The notes under the pieces are model-generated. The model searched no databases. It was not told the origin of the DNA and saw nothing but the letters and a program-made list of their open reading frames with translations. The position numbers and the translations under genes were made by a program. 64,000 nt of DNA from Rudaea sp. (GTDB lineage: Bacteria; Pseudomonadota; Gammaproteobacteria; Xanthomonadales; Rhodanobacteraceae): the NCBI GenBank assembly GCA_031291055.1, contig JARLJU010000236.1:186001-250000 (forward strand), given 5' to 3'. Shown here piece after piece: positions 1 to 9,178 of the stretch (its first letter is position 1; every line of letters starts with the position of its first letter).

Positions 1-18
1 AATGCGTCTGCGCGTCAT
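1..18 (-). CDS. Start of a gene downstream of pilY1, possibly pilE (partial)
   Basis: On the minus strand an ATG lies at 16-18, followed by codons reading M-T-R-R-R-I before the window ends. An SD-like ACGGA sits about four bases upstream and the pilY1 stop is 11 bases away, so this looks like the next gene of the operon. In related gammaproteobacteria pilY1 is followed by a pilE-type minor pilin, and a short basic N-terminus before the prepilin cleavage site would fit. Six codons cannot prove identity. Confidence 0.4.
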
Positions 19-29
19 ATCGTCCGTTC

Positions 30-3000
30 TCACAACTGATTCAGCAACTCGTTCCATGAGGTCCGCCGCCAGATTGGCGTCAAGCCCTGCAGTTGAACCG
101 TGTTACCCGCGCCGCCCGCCCCGCCCATGCCGGGCAGGATGATGCCGCTGCCGCCAAGCAACGAAATGGCACTGATGCCACCCACAGCCGGTGGATTGGT
201 GACCGTGGATCCCACCTGCGACGTCGAGGCTCCCGTCGGTGATGGCAACGGTGGACCGCCACTGGCGGCGTTGACCGAAATCACGGCTCCCGACCGTCCC
301 GGCTGGCAAGGATCGGCATTTTGTCCCGGTATCAGGCTGGTCAGGATCGCTATGCCTGCGCTGAACAATGGCGACGCCGTAACGACATCGCGCTCGCCCA
401 CGATCGTGGAGCCGCCCGTGGGCGTGACATTCAGCGGAATTTCCCAGCCACGGGGATGCGCCACGGTGGTACTCGCCGTATATGGCAACGAGCGGTTGCC
501 CAGCGCATCCTGCGTCAGCGTGCGCGAATTCAAATCGCTTTCATGGAAGGGATAGGACGAACCGCCGTCGGTGGCGGAAAAGTGGGTGCCATAGTCGCGG
601 ACGCCGAAGAAATGCTGGGTCGCGTACACGCTGGACGTATTGTTGTCCGACGCGCCGAGATACTGTCCCGAGCCAAACACGTAAACCACGCCACCATTGA
701 CCGTATCCGGGAAAGCCACCGGCATCACGCTGATCGGCTCACAGCCGATGCCCGCGGTGTTGCTCGTGCTGCACGCGGCGGTGCTGGTATAGGTCTTGAA
801 CAGCGCGTCCACGTTGCCCGCCCAGTTGCTGGGGTTCGGGTCGGTCAGATCGAAGCGCCAGACATTGCCGGTGAGGTCGCCGGCAACGGCCACGTCATCG
901 ATTTGATCCAGGCCAAAGTCGACGACGCTGGGCGTGCTCAGGCCATAGCTGGTGACGCCGCTCGTGGTCGGTATCTTCGCGATCAGGCTGCCGTCGGAAG
1001 CATTGAGTACCCACAGATAGGTCGGTCCAGAGGCTTTCGTTGTCGCCCCGGGAGCCGTATTCGAAACCGATTGGCCGTTGGCCGCGCAGGTCGAAGAGCC
1101 CTGTGCCGCCGGCAGACATACCGGCGAGTAGCCGCTCGTCACCAGCACCACCCAGGTGCCGCCGGGAGTACCGGTACCCTTGCACGGCGATACGTTGCAA
1201 CGGATACGGGCAATATTGGTCGAAGCATAGGTATAGCCCAGATCCGCATCCTGCTGGCTGCTGAACTCCCAGAGGAATTGGCTTGCCGCAGTGGTTTCGG
1301 AGGAAGGAGTGCACGATGTCGCCGAGCCTGGACTGGTGCAGGTCACATCCAGGGCATAAATGCCGCGGCCGCCCAGACGCAGCGAACCGATCAGGATCGT
1401 GCGCCAATGGCCGTTGATGAAAACGTCCTGGATGATCGGTGAATCATCGACCGTGGGCACCACGCCGTTGTTCGCGTTGGTCACCTGGTCAAGTTGGCCG
1501 TTGCCATACAGCAGATTCGGCACGTAGGCCCAGCTTTCGGTGCCGGCGACGGCGTCGAACGCGTGCAGCATGCCATCGTTGGCGCCGACGTAGATCATCG
1601 CCTCACGGTTCAGATTGTTGTGCACGAACAATTCGTAGGTATTGCCCGCCACTGCCGCTGTCTGTTCGGGTGAACCCACCGGATAGATATCCTGCCAGCC
1701 GGAACTGGGTCCGCCTTCGTAAACGGCTGCCGAATCGACGATGGCGCCCAGCACCGACAAACGGGGGCGAAACGTCACCGGCGCCGTCGTCGGCGTGGAA
1801 GCCGACTCATACTTTCGTGTGCCGCGTAGATAGCTCAAACGGTAGGTACCGTTCGGATCGACCGTACCATTGGGTGTGCCGCTATTGATAACCAAACCCG
1901 TCGTGGTGTTCGGATAGGTCGTGGTCGGATCCAGGTTCAGCGCCATCTGTTCGTTGGCGCCAAGATTCGTCCATTCGAATGGCTGGGCAGCCAGCGAACC
2001 CGGCGATCCGACGGACGTGAAGATGATGCGCGCTGCAGGATTGACTGCCGTCACAGTGCCGCCCGTGGCCGCGCACGTACCGCCGGTCAGGAAACAGCCG
2101 GCATCCCAGACGGGCGTACCAATCGTTACCACACCGGTAACCGGATCTTGCGTGATCGGTTGCTTGTACAGGAAGCCAGGCCAGCCGCTGCTGTTGTAAC
2201 CACCCTGATAGGCGAACGAACCGGCATTCAGGATCGAGCTGCTCACCGATTCAGCAGCCGAACTTCCGCTGCGCGAGATCACGTTGGTGAGGATCTTGGT
2301 CAGTTTCGACACCAGCACCTGCGGGCTCGTCGCGACGAAGAACGAACCGCGGCCGTTCAAGGCGGCATGCCACAGATCGTCGATATTGGCCGGGATGCCG
2401 CTGCCGGTTCCGTTGGGTTTTGGCCAGCCCACCGAGCCGGAGGAATTCACGGCAGCCGTGCGCAGCGCGCAGCCGTCGTCGTTCGCAGCAGTGACACCAT
2501 TCTGGCAATCGGTATTGCTCGAATAGGTAAGGTTGCCGAACGCGCCCAGACTCACCGCGAACTGCACCAGATGCGGCCAGGTCGCAGGATCGTTGAGCGG
2601 GTTCCAGAACACTTCCGGCGTCGCGCCGGGATTGTTGGGATTGACCGTGCTCGTGGTTGCCGTCACTCCGGTCGTGAGGTCCGCAAAATACGGGGGCACG
2701 GTGTCCGGCGTGTAGTTCGGGCCTCCTGTAGTCGAAAAGTCGGGTCTGAGATTGGTCGCCCAGAAATTGAATGCGATATCCGAGTACGAGTTGCCACCGT
2801 CGCCATCGGTGGTCCAGTTGCTGGCGCCACCGTGCGCATACAGCTGGGAGACCGTCGCGGTTGGACTGTAGGACGTAATGCCGGAAGGATTCGTCGGCAG
2901 GGTCCAGCTGCTGCTGGTAGGACTGCCGGGCGAACTTACGGCGGGTTGGTTGTACAAACCGTCGGTCATCAGGATATGGAAATTCTGGCGGCAGGCCAGT

Positions 3001-4421
3001 TCACGGCCTGCGGTGGCGCCATTGGCAGGCTGCCAGTAGGGGTTCTTGATCGTGGTGACGCCGTTGCCGGTCTTGAAGTAATTTCCCGCGCGCAACAGGG
3101 CGTTGCGGCTCGGAGTGCCGTTGTTTGCCTGGACGTTGTAAATCCAGTTGAAGAATGCCTGGCGCCAGCCGCTGTTGCCACTCTGACCCGCCGAATACGG
3201 TGCCGTCGACGGCGCCGACGTCGTATCGTCCAGTTCCACGATCTGGGTACCGGCATACGCGCCCGTGGATGTCGTCGCCGTCCAGTTCAGGTTGTTGTTG
3301 TTGCCCAGGTTCTGCCATGTCACCCGGATATTGGCCTTCTGCGGTGTGCCCAGCACGCCGAACACGCGAGCGAGCGACGAACGCGCCATCAGGTTGCGGG
3401 CGCGGTAATAGGCATACCAGTTGGCGAAATTCTGATACTGGCTGGTCGGCACCGGTACCGCTTCCCAGTTGCCCGCCGTGTACAGCTTCACCAGGTCCGC
3501 GTTGGTCGCCGGCAGGCCGTACGCGTTCAGATTGATTGTGACGGTGGTCTTGAGGCGGTAGTAATACGGGCCGCCGTTCGGATAGACCGAACTGGTGCCG
3601 TCGCTGAGCGTGACCGTCGTGTTGTTCATCGGGCTGGCGCCGGTCCAGTTGGCGCTGGTCGTGGCGCCGGTGCCGCAGGTCCAGCGGATATCCGAAACCT
3701 TGCACGTCTTGCTGCTGCCCGATCCAGAGCAGCTACAAACACTGCTCGGGTAACTTCCGCACGTGGCGCTGGAACCAGTGGAATAAGTGAATGCGTTGGG
3801 CCCCATCGCGTTGGTCGTGCCGGTGTCGTTGGAACCGCCGTTCAGATCCATATTGCCGTTGTAGCCGGCGGTCGTGGCGGCAGTCACCGCATTGTAGGGC
3901 CGATTGACGGCAATACCATCGATCCACAGGGCCTGCAGGGTGGCATCAGCATTGGGGAACAAGGTGCCGTCTTCCTTCAGCGGCGGCGAATAGACAATCT
4001 TCGGGTTGTAGTAGACGCCATTCATGGCGAGGCGACGTACCGCAACATCCGTCGCCGTCGGATGATCCGGGTCGACCACGTTTGCGCAGCGCCAGGGACC
4101 GTCTTTCCAGTCGAAGCCCGATGTGTTGGTATCGTTGCTGGCACTGAAGCAAGGCGCCGAGCTACTGCCGGTTCCGCTGACGCACGTCGGCAAGTACGGG
4201 GCGGTGTCGCCCATGCGCGTCCAGGCCATCGATCCGGAATCGTCGAACGTGACGAAGATGTTCGGATTCACCGCAGAGGTGAGATCCGGTGGCGTCGGGC
4301 TGAGGTCAGTCGGATCGTTCGGCGCAACGGCCGCGGCACTCGCGCCCAGTGAAGCGGCGAGAGCAAAAGCGGCGAGCGTGGCACGGAGAACGGAAACGGA
4401 TTGGCGATGCAAATGAGTCAT
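30..4421 (-). CDS. pilY1: PilY1-type type IV pilus tip/assembly protein
   Basis: Protein of 1463 aa that in known systems caps or primes the type IV pilus and acts in adhesion and retraction control. The N-terminus has a signal peptide (basic MTHLHRQS, then an Ala/Leu stretch ending near ASAAA). About 60 residues in, FDDSGSM matches a von Willebrand MIDAS-like DxSxS site. The C-terminal third carries the PilY1 beta-propeller, with DGMLHAFDA, LGGRGIYALD and a calcium-loop-like segment ending GDLTGNVWRFD. The frame stays open upstream to 4889, but that part overlaps pilX. The ATG at 4419-4421, directly before the signal peptide and 11 bases after pilX, is the better start. The middle region is rich in Ser, Thr, Gly and Asn, as usual for this exported family. 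Confidence 0.93.
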   Translation of the reverse strand: MTHLHRQSVSVLRATLAAFALAASLGASAAAVAPNDPTDLSPTPPDLTSAVNPNIFVTFDDSGSMAWTRMGDTAPYLPTCVSGTGSSSAPCFSASNDTNTSGFDWKDGPWRCANVVDPDHPTATDVAVRRLAMNGVYYNPKIVYSPPLKEDGTLFPNADATLQALWIDGIAVNRPYNAVTAATTAGYNGNMDLNGGSNDTGTTNAMGPNAFTYSTGSSATCGSYPSSVCSCSGSGSSKTCKVSDIRWTCGTGATTSANWTGASPMNNTTVTLSDGTSSVYPNGGPYYYRLKTTVTINLNAYGLPATNADLVKLYTAGNWEAVPVPTSQYQNFANWYAYYRARNLMARSSLARVFGVLGTPQKANIRVTWQNLGNNNNLNWTATTSTGAYAGTQIVELDDTTSAPSTAPYSAGQSGNSGWRQAFFNWIYNVQANNGTPSRNALLRAGNYFKTGNGVTTIKNPYWQPANGATAGRELACRQNFHILMTDGLYNQPAVSSPGSPTSSSWTLPTNPSGITSYSPTATVSQLYAHGGASNWTTDGDGGNSYSDIAFNFWATNLRPDFSTTGGPNYTPDTVPPYFADLTTGVTATTSTVNPNNPGATPEVFWNPLNDPATWPHLVQFAVSLGAFGNLTYSSNTDCQNGVTAANDDGCALRTAAVNSSGSVGWPKPNGTGSGIPANIDDLWHAALNGRGSFFVATSPQVLVSKLTKILTNVISRSGSSAAESVSSSILNAGSFAYQGGYNSSGWPGFLYKQPITQDPVTGVVTIGTPVWDAGCFLTGGTCAATGGTVTAVNPAARIIFTSVGSPGSLAAQPFEWTNLGANEQMALNLDPTTTYPNTTTGLVINSGTPNGTVDPNGTYRLSYLRGTRKYESASTPTTAPVTFRPRLSVLGAIVDSAAVYEGGPSSGWQDIYPVGSPEQTAAVAGNTYELFVHNNLNREAMIYVGANDGMLHAFDAVAGTESWAYVPNLLYGNGQLDQVTNANNGVVPTVDDSPIIQDVFINGHWRTILIGSLRLGGRGIYALDVTCTSPGSATSCTPSSETTAASQFLWEFSSQQDADLGYTYASTNIARIRCNVSPCKGTGTPGGTWVVLVTSGYSPVCLPAAQGSSTCAANGQSVSNTAPGATTKASGPTYLWVLNASDGSLIAKIPTTSGVTSYGLSTPSVVDFGLDQIDDVAVAGDLTGNVWRFDLTDPNPSNWAGNVDALFKTYTSTAACSTSNTAGIGCEPISVMPVAFPDTVNGGVVYVFGSGQYLGASDNNTSSVYATQHFFGVRDYGTHFSATDGGSSYPFHESDLNSRTLTQDALGNRSLPYTASTTVAHPRGWEIPLNVTPTGGSTIVGERDVVTASPLFSAGIAILTSLIPGQNADPCQPGRSGAVISVNAASGGPPLPSPTGASTSQVGSTVTNPPAVGGISAISLLGGSGIILPGMGGAGGAGNTVQLQGLTPIWRRTSWNELLNQL

Positions 4422-4432
4422 GGCACGCGGCC

Positions 4433-5092
4433 TCAAAACGAAGGCGGAAGGGCAACGAAATAACTTTCGAGAAGACGCACCGTGCCCTGGTTGCCACCAG
4501 TGGCGCGGCTGGTGATACGGTACGCATACAAGGTCTGGCTGCCGGCACCGCGGTTGCCGGCGTTGTCGCGACCACCGCCTTCGCCGTTGCTTGGCGCTCC
4601 CGGTTGTAGCACCTTGCCCAGTTCTTCGATCAGGTACTGCGGCTGCTGGGCCAGCGAAGCGGAAGTCTGCGAGCCGGTCAGGCCGGTAAGGTTCGCGGTC
4701 GAGACGTTGCCGCCGTCGGCGGCTGTAGCGACCCAGCCGTACGTCGTGCGAAACGTGGTCACGAGCGGATTCATGAGAACAGTGCCCGATGCGTTGGCGT
4801 TGTTCGCCTGATAACAGAATGCATCGCCCCCGGTGGGGCCGCAGTGCAGCTTGCCATTGCCGATATTGGATGCATTCCAGACACTCCACTCGGTGCTGCG
4901 CAATGCGCTGTCGGCGCCCATCAGTGACAACTGGTTGTTATGCATGCCGCCGGTCATGCGCTCCTGCAATATCGACGTGCTCATGCCGGTGAGTCCGAGC
5001 AGCGTGATCAGCACGAGAAATACCAGGGCGACGAAGAGCACCGCGCCGCGTTGGCGCGGGAGTGAGGGAATGTTCGAACTTGTTCTGCGCAT
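4433..5092 (-). CDS. pilX: Type IV pilus minor pilin PilX
   Basis: Protein of 219 aa with a basic N-terminus ending QRGAVLFVALVFLVLIT, a prepilin-like hydrophobic helix in which Ala replaces the usual Phe-Thr-Leu after the Gly. That is typical of PilX, as is the LQERMTGGMHNNQLSLMGADSAL segment type that follows. PilX is a minor pilin that helps prime assembly of the pilus with PilV, PilW and PilY1. It sits between pilW (18 bases upstream) and pilY1 (11 bases downstream), the standard position. Confidence 0.9.
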   Translation of the reverse strand: MRRTSSNIPSLPRQRGAVLFVALVFLVLITLLGLTGMSTSILQERMTGGMHNNQLSLMGADSALRSTEWSVWNASNIGNGKLHCGPTGGDAFCYQANNANASGTVLMNPLVTTFRTTYGWVATAADGGNVSTANLTGLTGSQTSASLAQQPQYLIEELGKVLQPGAPSNGEGGGRDNAGNRGAGSQTLYAYRITSRATGGNQGTVRLLESYFVALPPSF

Positions 5093-5110
5093 TGCAATGG
5101 TCCGGGAGGA

Positions 5111-6499
5111 TCAGGGGTTGTAATTGCGTATCGAAGTCAGCGAGACGAATTCGCGGCGTATCATGCTGCCGGCTTTCAGGCCCGTCGCCGGCATGGTCGC
5201 CGTCGGTGCGGGAGCGCTGTTGTAGCTGACGCCATTGACGGTCAGGGCACCGGTGCCATTGAACTGATAGACAAGCTCCGGCGCGGTAAGCGTGAACAGA
5301 TCGTTGATGCCGTTTACGAGGATATGCGTTTCGACATTCTTGACCGCGCGCCAAAGGCAGATATTGTTTCCGCCGCTGGTTTCGTACGTGCCCGGAATGA
5401 ACGTAACGTACTGCGCCGGCGGTGCGGGGCAATTTGCCGCGCTGCTGTTGGTCACGACCGCGCCTGCATTGAAGAACTGCACTGCGCCGGCGGCGTTCTG
5501 CACGCCGAACAGGAACGTCATCTGCTCTACGCCCTGCACCAGTTCGTTGTTGATCGGTGCTACGCCGGTATTGTCCGCCGTCGTGCGCATCAGCGCCGGA
5601 ATGAAGCGCCCCGCGACGCTGGGGTCGTTATCCAGGGCCAGCCAGTACGTCACCGTAATGAAGTTGCGGCTGAAATTGAACAGCTTGACTTCCCCGCTGC
5701 CCGGGCAGGGTACCGGGCCGTAGGGGGCGACGACCACCGGCGTTAAGACAGCACCCGCCACCCCGACCTTGAAAATATTCATGTCCCCGCTGCTGCTGGT
5801 GAGCATGGCCAGATCGCCGGCCTGGAAATTCGAGGCGACGAACGCGCTGGCCGGGGTCGCAGCCGGTGTCAGCGTGACGAAAGTCAGGAATCCGGCAGCA
5901 CAGGTCGGCGCCACTTCGCCGCGGTAGGACGTCCAGCCTTCACTGTTCAGATAACGTACGGTAAGCACGTCGGTATTCGGCACGCGCTGCCCGGCTGTCG
6001 TTGTCCCGGTCGCAGCCACATAGGACGGCACGGCGGTCGGCGCACAAGCGCCGGCGCTGCAATAGTTCGCCTTGATGAAATAGGCCGGACTCAGCGGCCA
6101 ATACGAAGCGGTCGTGGATGTCCATCCAGCCGGTGGGCCAACGCTGCCATCGGGAAAAGGCATCGCTGCCACGTACACATTGGGCGCCTGTGCCAGATTG
6201 ACCGCGCCGTTGGCACCGGGCGATGCAGCCGAATAGCCGGACGCGTTCATCAGCGAGCGCGACGCCAGACGCAAGTCATTGCTGATCTGGGTGATGGCGA
6301 AACGGCCGTTGTCCTGCACATCAGCCATCATCTGCTGCACGCGATTGGTCTTGCTGGTTGCGCCGAACAGCGACACCAGACCAAGGCTCAGCAGGATGCC
6401 GAGTGCGATGGCTATCATCAACTCGATGAGCGTGAAACCCTTTGCCGCGCCACGAGAGCGACGCGATGAGCGCAACGGCGAATGACTCGTGGCGGTCAT
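5111..6499 (-). CDS. pilW: Type IV pilus minor pilin PilW
   Basis: Protein of 462 aa with a class III prepilin signal. A basic leader (RSSRRSRGAAKG) precedes FTLIELMIAIALGILLSLG, including the Glu at +5 that is required for pilin assembly. The long variable C-terminal domain and the phrase DVQDNGRFAITQISNDLR fit PilW, one of the larger minor pilins. The ATG at 6497-6499 overlaps the pilV stop by four bases (ATGA), indicating coupled translation. The frame is open upstream to 6841, but that is a shadow of pilV. Confidence 0.92.
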   Translation of the reverse strand: MTATSHSPLRSSRRSRGAAKGFTLIELMIAIALGILLSLGLVSLFGATSKTNRVQQMMADVQDNGRFAITQISNDLRLASRSLMNASGYSAASPGANGAVNLAQAPNVYVAAMPFPDGSVGPPAGWTSTTASYWPLSPAYFIKANYCSAGACAPTAVPSYVAATGTTTAGQRVPNTDVLTVRYLNSEGWTSYRGEVAPTCAAGFLTFVTLTPAATPASAFVASNFQAGDLAMLTSSSGDMNIFKVGVAGAVLTPVVVAPYGPVPCPGSGEVKLFNFSRNFITVTYWLALDNDPSVAGRFIPALMRTTADNTGVAPINNELVQGVEQMTFLFGVQNAAGAVQFFNAGAVVTNSSAANCPAPPAQYVTFIPGTYETSGGNNICLWRAVKNVETHILVNGINDLFTLTAPELVYQFNGTGALTVNGVSYNSAPAPTATMPATGLKAGSMIRREFVSLTSIRNYNP

Positions 6500-7038
6500 G
6501 GCTGAAACACCCAGTCGAACAATTCGGGCGGGTTGTTGGAACTCGGGATCTGCAATTCCGTCCACGTGATTTCCATCTCGCAGGTGGTCGAGTACGGCGG
6601 CAAGGTCAGCAACTGCAAGGCCGACGGAGCGGCGGCAGGCGCCTGGCACACGATTGCGGCACCGGCATTGGGAAGAAAATTGTTCAACTGGTTTTGCCAG
6701 ACCTGCAGATCGCGCGTTGCAACCGCGGCGTAGGCACACGCACCAGTCGTACACTGCGTGCTGGCACCAGCAGTATTTGCGGCAGCCGTTGCGCTCGATC
6801 CCGGTGCGACGATCGCATTGAGCGTGTATTTGCCACCCCATACGCCCAGCGGGTTCGCGCTCATGCGATCGGCCATTCCCTGGGCAAGAAAGATCGCCTG
6901 CGTCCGCAGGTAAGCACTGTGGTTGGTCCGCACCGATACCGTGAGCAAGCCCGCCAGACCGATGAGCCCAAGGCTGAAGACCAGCAGGGCGATCAGCACT
7001 TCAAGCAAGGTGAAACCGCGGTCGCTGCAACGTGACAT
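6496..7038 (-). CDS. pilV: Type IV pilus minor pilin PilV
   Basis: Protein of 180 aa beginning MSRCSDRGFTLLEVLIALLV, a canonical prepilin cleavage site (Gly|Phe with Glu at +5) and transmembrane helix. The following LGLIGLAGLLTVSVRTN and AFLAQ/MADRM-type text is characteristic of PilV. It lies nine bases after fimT and overlaps pilW by four bases. PilD would cleave after Gly8; the product joins the minor pilin complex at the pilus tip. Confidence 0.92.
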   Translation of the reverse strand: MSRCSDRGFTLLEVLIALLVFSLGLIGLAGLLTVSVRTNHSAYLRTQAIFLAQGMADRMSANPLGVWGGKYTLNAIVAPGSSATAAANTAGASTQCTTGACAYAAVATRDLQVWQNQLNNFLPNAGAAIVCQAPAAAPSALQLLTLPPYSTTCEMEITWTELQIPSSNNPPELFDWVFQP

Positions 7039-7047
7039 GCTGTCTCC

Positions 7048-7608
7048 TCAGCAATTGGACGGAGCCGGCGAGCCAGTCGTGTCCGATTGACTCTTAACGG
7101 CGCCGCTGGCGCCGACCGACAAATGGCGCGACAGGGACTTGTTCGCATCCGGCCGGTTGACATTGATGTCGAAGCTGCTCGTGCCGGTGGGCTGGGTGCC
7201 GGTCGCCGTGAATATGACGGCACCGGCTGAGCCGCCGGAGGAACTGGCGCAAACCGTATAAGTGCTTGGCACCGCGCCCTGCTGGCTGATGGTAGTCAAA
7301 GCACCGCTGAAATTTGTGGTGTACCCGGTGTCTGCGATTACGCTCCAACCGCTGTTCCAGGATGCCCCGCCGCCGGCGCTCTTGACTTCCACCACCGTGC
7401 CGCGTCGCACCGCTTCGGAGCGCGCAAGATTCAGCGCGTACGTGAGCTCGTTGTTGAGCTCCGTGACATTGCTGTTCATGATGACCCCGCGAAAACTCGG
7501 TACAGCCAGGGCTACCAGAATCGCTGCCACGGCCAAGGCAATCATCAGCTCGACGATGCTGAACCCACGCATGGGGCGGACAAAATGCGCTGGATTGAAA
7601 TTCGACAT
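7048..7608 (-). CDS. fimT: GspH/FimT-family pseudopilin
   Basis: Protein of 186 aa with a prepilin leader and helix (MRGFSIVELMIALAVAAILV), then the GspH/FimT signature region around ALNLARSEAVRRGTVVEV. The domain ends with two Cys, at the VCASSS segment and the last residue, which could form a disulphide. It is first in the minor pilin cluster, 105 bases downstream of ispH on the same strand. Whether it corresponds to FimT or FimU cannot be settled by reading. FimT proteins in some Xanthomonadales-type systems bind DNA during uptake; a role here is inference. Confidence 0.87.
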   Translation of the reverse strand: MSNFNPAHFVRPMRGFSIVELMIALAVAAILVALAVPSFRGVIMNSNVTELNNELTYALNLARSEAVRRGTVVEVKSAGGGASWNSGWSVIADTGYTTNFSGALTTISQQGAVPSTYTVCASSSGGSAGAVIFTATGTQPTGTSSFDINVNRPDANKSLSRHLSVGASGAVKSQSDTTGSPAPSNC

Positions 7609-7713
7609 TGCGACCCCGGATCGACCCTTGCGCCTGACACACTATGGGCCAAGTGGTCCTGCGGCAAGTTCGCGCAGGTGCGAGGTAGCAATCGCCTGAC
7701 AAGCGGCGCCAAA

Positions 7714-8664
7714 TCAATCGGCCAGCACCACCCGCAGCTCTTTCGGCAGCGCGAATGTGACATTTTCCGCATCGCCGTCGAGTTCGCGCACGCCAGTCGC
7801 GCCCCATTCGCGCAGGCGTGAGACGACGCCCTGCACCAGGCTTTCCGGTGCCGATGCGCCGGCGGTGACGCCGATGCGACGTGTATCCCTGAGCCAGGCG
7901 CGGTCGATGTCGTCGGCGCCATCGATCAGGTGTGCGGCCACACCCTGCTTTTCCGCAAGTTCACGCAGGCGATTGGAATTGGAACTGTTCGGCGAACCGA
8001 CCACGAGGACCAGATCGCATTGTTGGCCAAGCGTGCGCACCGCGTCCTGCCGGTTCTGCGTGGCATAGCAGATGTCGTCGTGACGCGGCCCCAGGATCGC
8101 GGGAAATCTCGCGCGCAGGGCATCGATCACGGCTTTCGTATCATCGATCGACAGCGTGGTCTGGGTCGAGTACGCGATGTTGTCGGGATGCTTCGGCGCC
8201 AGCCGCGCCACATCGGCCGGCATTTCGACTAGGTAGATTTCGCCGGCGGCGCCAGCGCGATCCCATTGCCCCAGCGTGCCCTCGACTTCTGGATGGCCGG
8301 CGTGACCGATGAGAACCACATCCCTGCCCGCCTTGGCATGGCGCGCAACCTCGATATGTACTTTGGTCACCAGTGGACAGGTGGCATCGAACACGCGCAG
8401 GTTTCGCGATTGCGCCTCGCTGCGCACCGCCTGCGAGACGCCGTGAGCGCTGAAGATCACGGTGGCGCCGTCCGGCACTTCGGCCAGTTCATCGACGAAG
8501 ATCGCGCCGCGCGCGCGCAAGCCATCGACGACGAAACGATTGTGCACGACTTCATGGCGCACGTAGATCGGCGCACCAAACGATTCCAGCGCGCGTTCGA
8601 CAATCTCGATCGCGCGATCGACGCCGGCGCAGAATCCGCGGGGATTGGCGAGCAGGATATCCAC
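7714..8664 (-). CDS. ispH: 4-hydroxy-3-methylbut-2-enyl diphosphate reductase
   Basis: Protein of 316 aa, the last enzyme of the MEP isoprenoid pathway, converting HMBPP to IPP and DMAPP with a [4Fe-4S] cluster. The three cluster cysteines are visible in [12 protein letters not shown] (Cys12), [12 protein letters not shown] and [11 protein letters not shown]. The substrate motifs [15 protein letters not shown] and SPNSSNS are intact, and length is normal. It starts four bases after lspA, so it shares that operon. Confidence 0.97.
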   Translation of the reverse strand: MDILLANPRGFCAGVDRAIEIVERALESFGAPIYVRHEVVHNRFVVDGLRARGAIFVDELAEVPDGATVIFSAHGVSQAVRSEAQSRNLRVFDATCPLVTKVHIEVARHAKAGRDVVLIGHAGHPEVEGTLGQWDRAGAAGEIYLVEMPADVARLAPKHPDNIAYSTQTTLSIDDTKAVIDALRARFPAILGPRHDDICYATQNRQDAVRTLGQQCDLVLVVGSPNSSNSNRLRELAEKQGVAAHLIDGADDIDRAWLRDTRRIGVTAGASAPESLVQGVVSRLREWGATGVRELDGDAENVTFALPKELRVVLAD

Positions 8665-8668
8665 GCGC

Positions 8669-9178
8669 CTACTTTACTCCCTCGCGCTTCCCGTGGCTGA
8701 ACAGCCCGAACCAGACCAGCAGCACCGCGCCGATGCTGATCGCGGAATCGGCGACGTTGAACGAGGGAAACGCCCATTGCTGATAGTATACTTGTATAAA
8801 ATCGGTGACGTGACCGAAGCGCACCCGGTCGATCAGGTTGCCGAGCGCGCCGCCGATCACCAGGGCCAAGGGCAACGCGGTACGCCAGTCAGCACGCGGT
8901 GTGCGCCGCAGCCAGTTGGTCAGCACGGCGCTGACGATAAGCGCAAGGCCGCTGAACAGCCAGCGTTGCCAGCCTTGCTGATCGGCCAGGAAACTGAACG
9001 CGGCACCCGTGTTGAAAGCCAATGTCCAGTTCAACAGCCCGGGAATGACCGCAACCGGCACCAGCGGTTGCAGCGCACCGAGCACGATGAACTTGGTGAT
9101 CTGGTCCACACCGATGACGAATGCGGAAAACAGCAGCCAGATCAACCCACTCCGTCGCAACGATAGGCTTGCGCTCAT
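8669..9178 (-). CDS. lspA: Lipoprotein signal peptidase (signal peptidase II)
   Basis: Protein of 169 aa, an inner-membrane aspartyl peptidase that cleaves prolipoprotein signal peptides. Four hydrophobic segments are evident. The two catalytic aspartates lie in [15 protein letters not shown] and SFNVADSAI, and the N-terminal DQITK motif is present. The ATG shares one base with the ileS stop (TGATG), so translation is likely coupled. BamC in this window is one probable substrate. Confidence 0.96.
   Translation of the reverse strand: MSASLSLRRSGLIWLLFSAFVIGVDQITKFIVLGALQPLVPVAVIPGLLNWTLAFNTGAAFSFLADQQGWQRWLFSGLALIVSAVLTNWLRRTPRADWRTALPLALVIGGALGNLIDRVRFGHVTDFIQVYYQQWAFPSFNVADSAISIGAVLLVWFGLFSHGKREGVK

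Noticed and set aside
2148..4352. Long rightward open frame of 734 codons opposite pilY1
   Set aside because: It lies wholly antisense to a well-supported gene, is Arg/Gly/Ala-rich with no motif or SD, and is a typical high-GC mirror frame.
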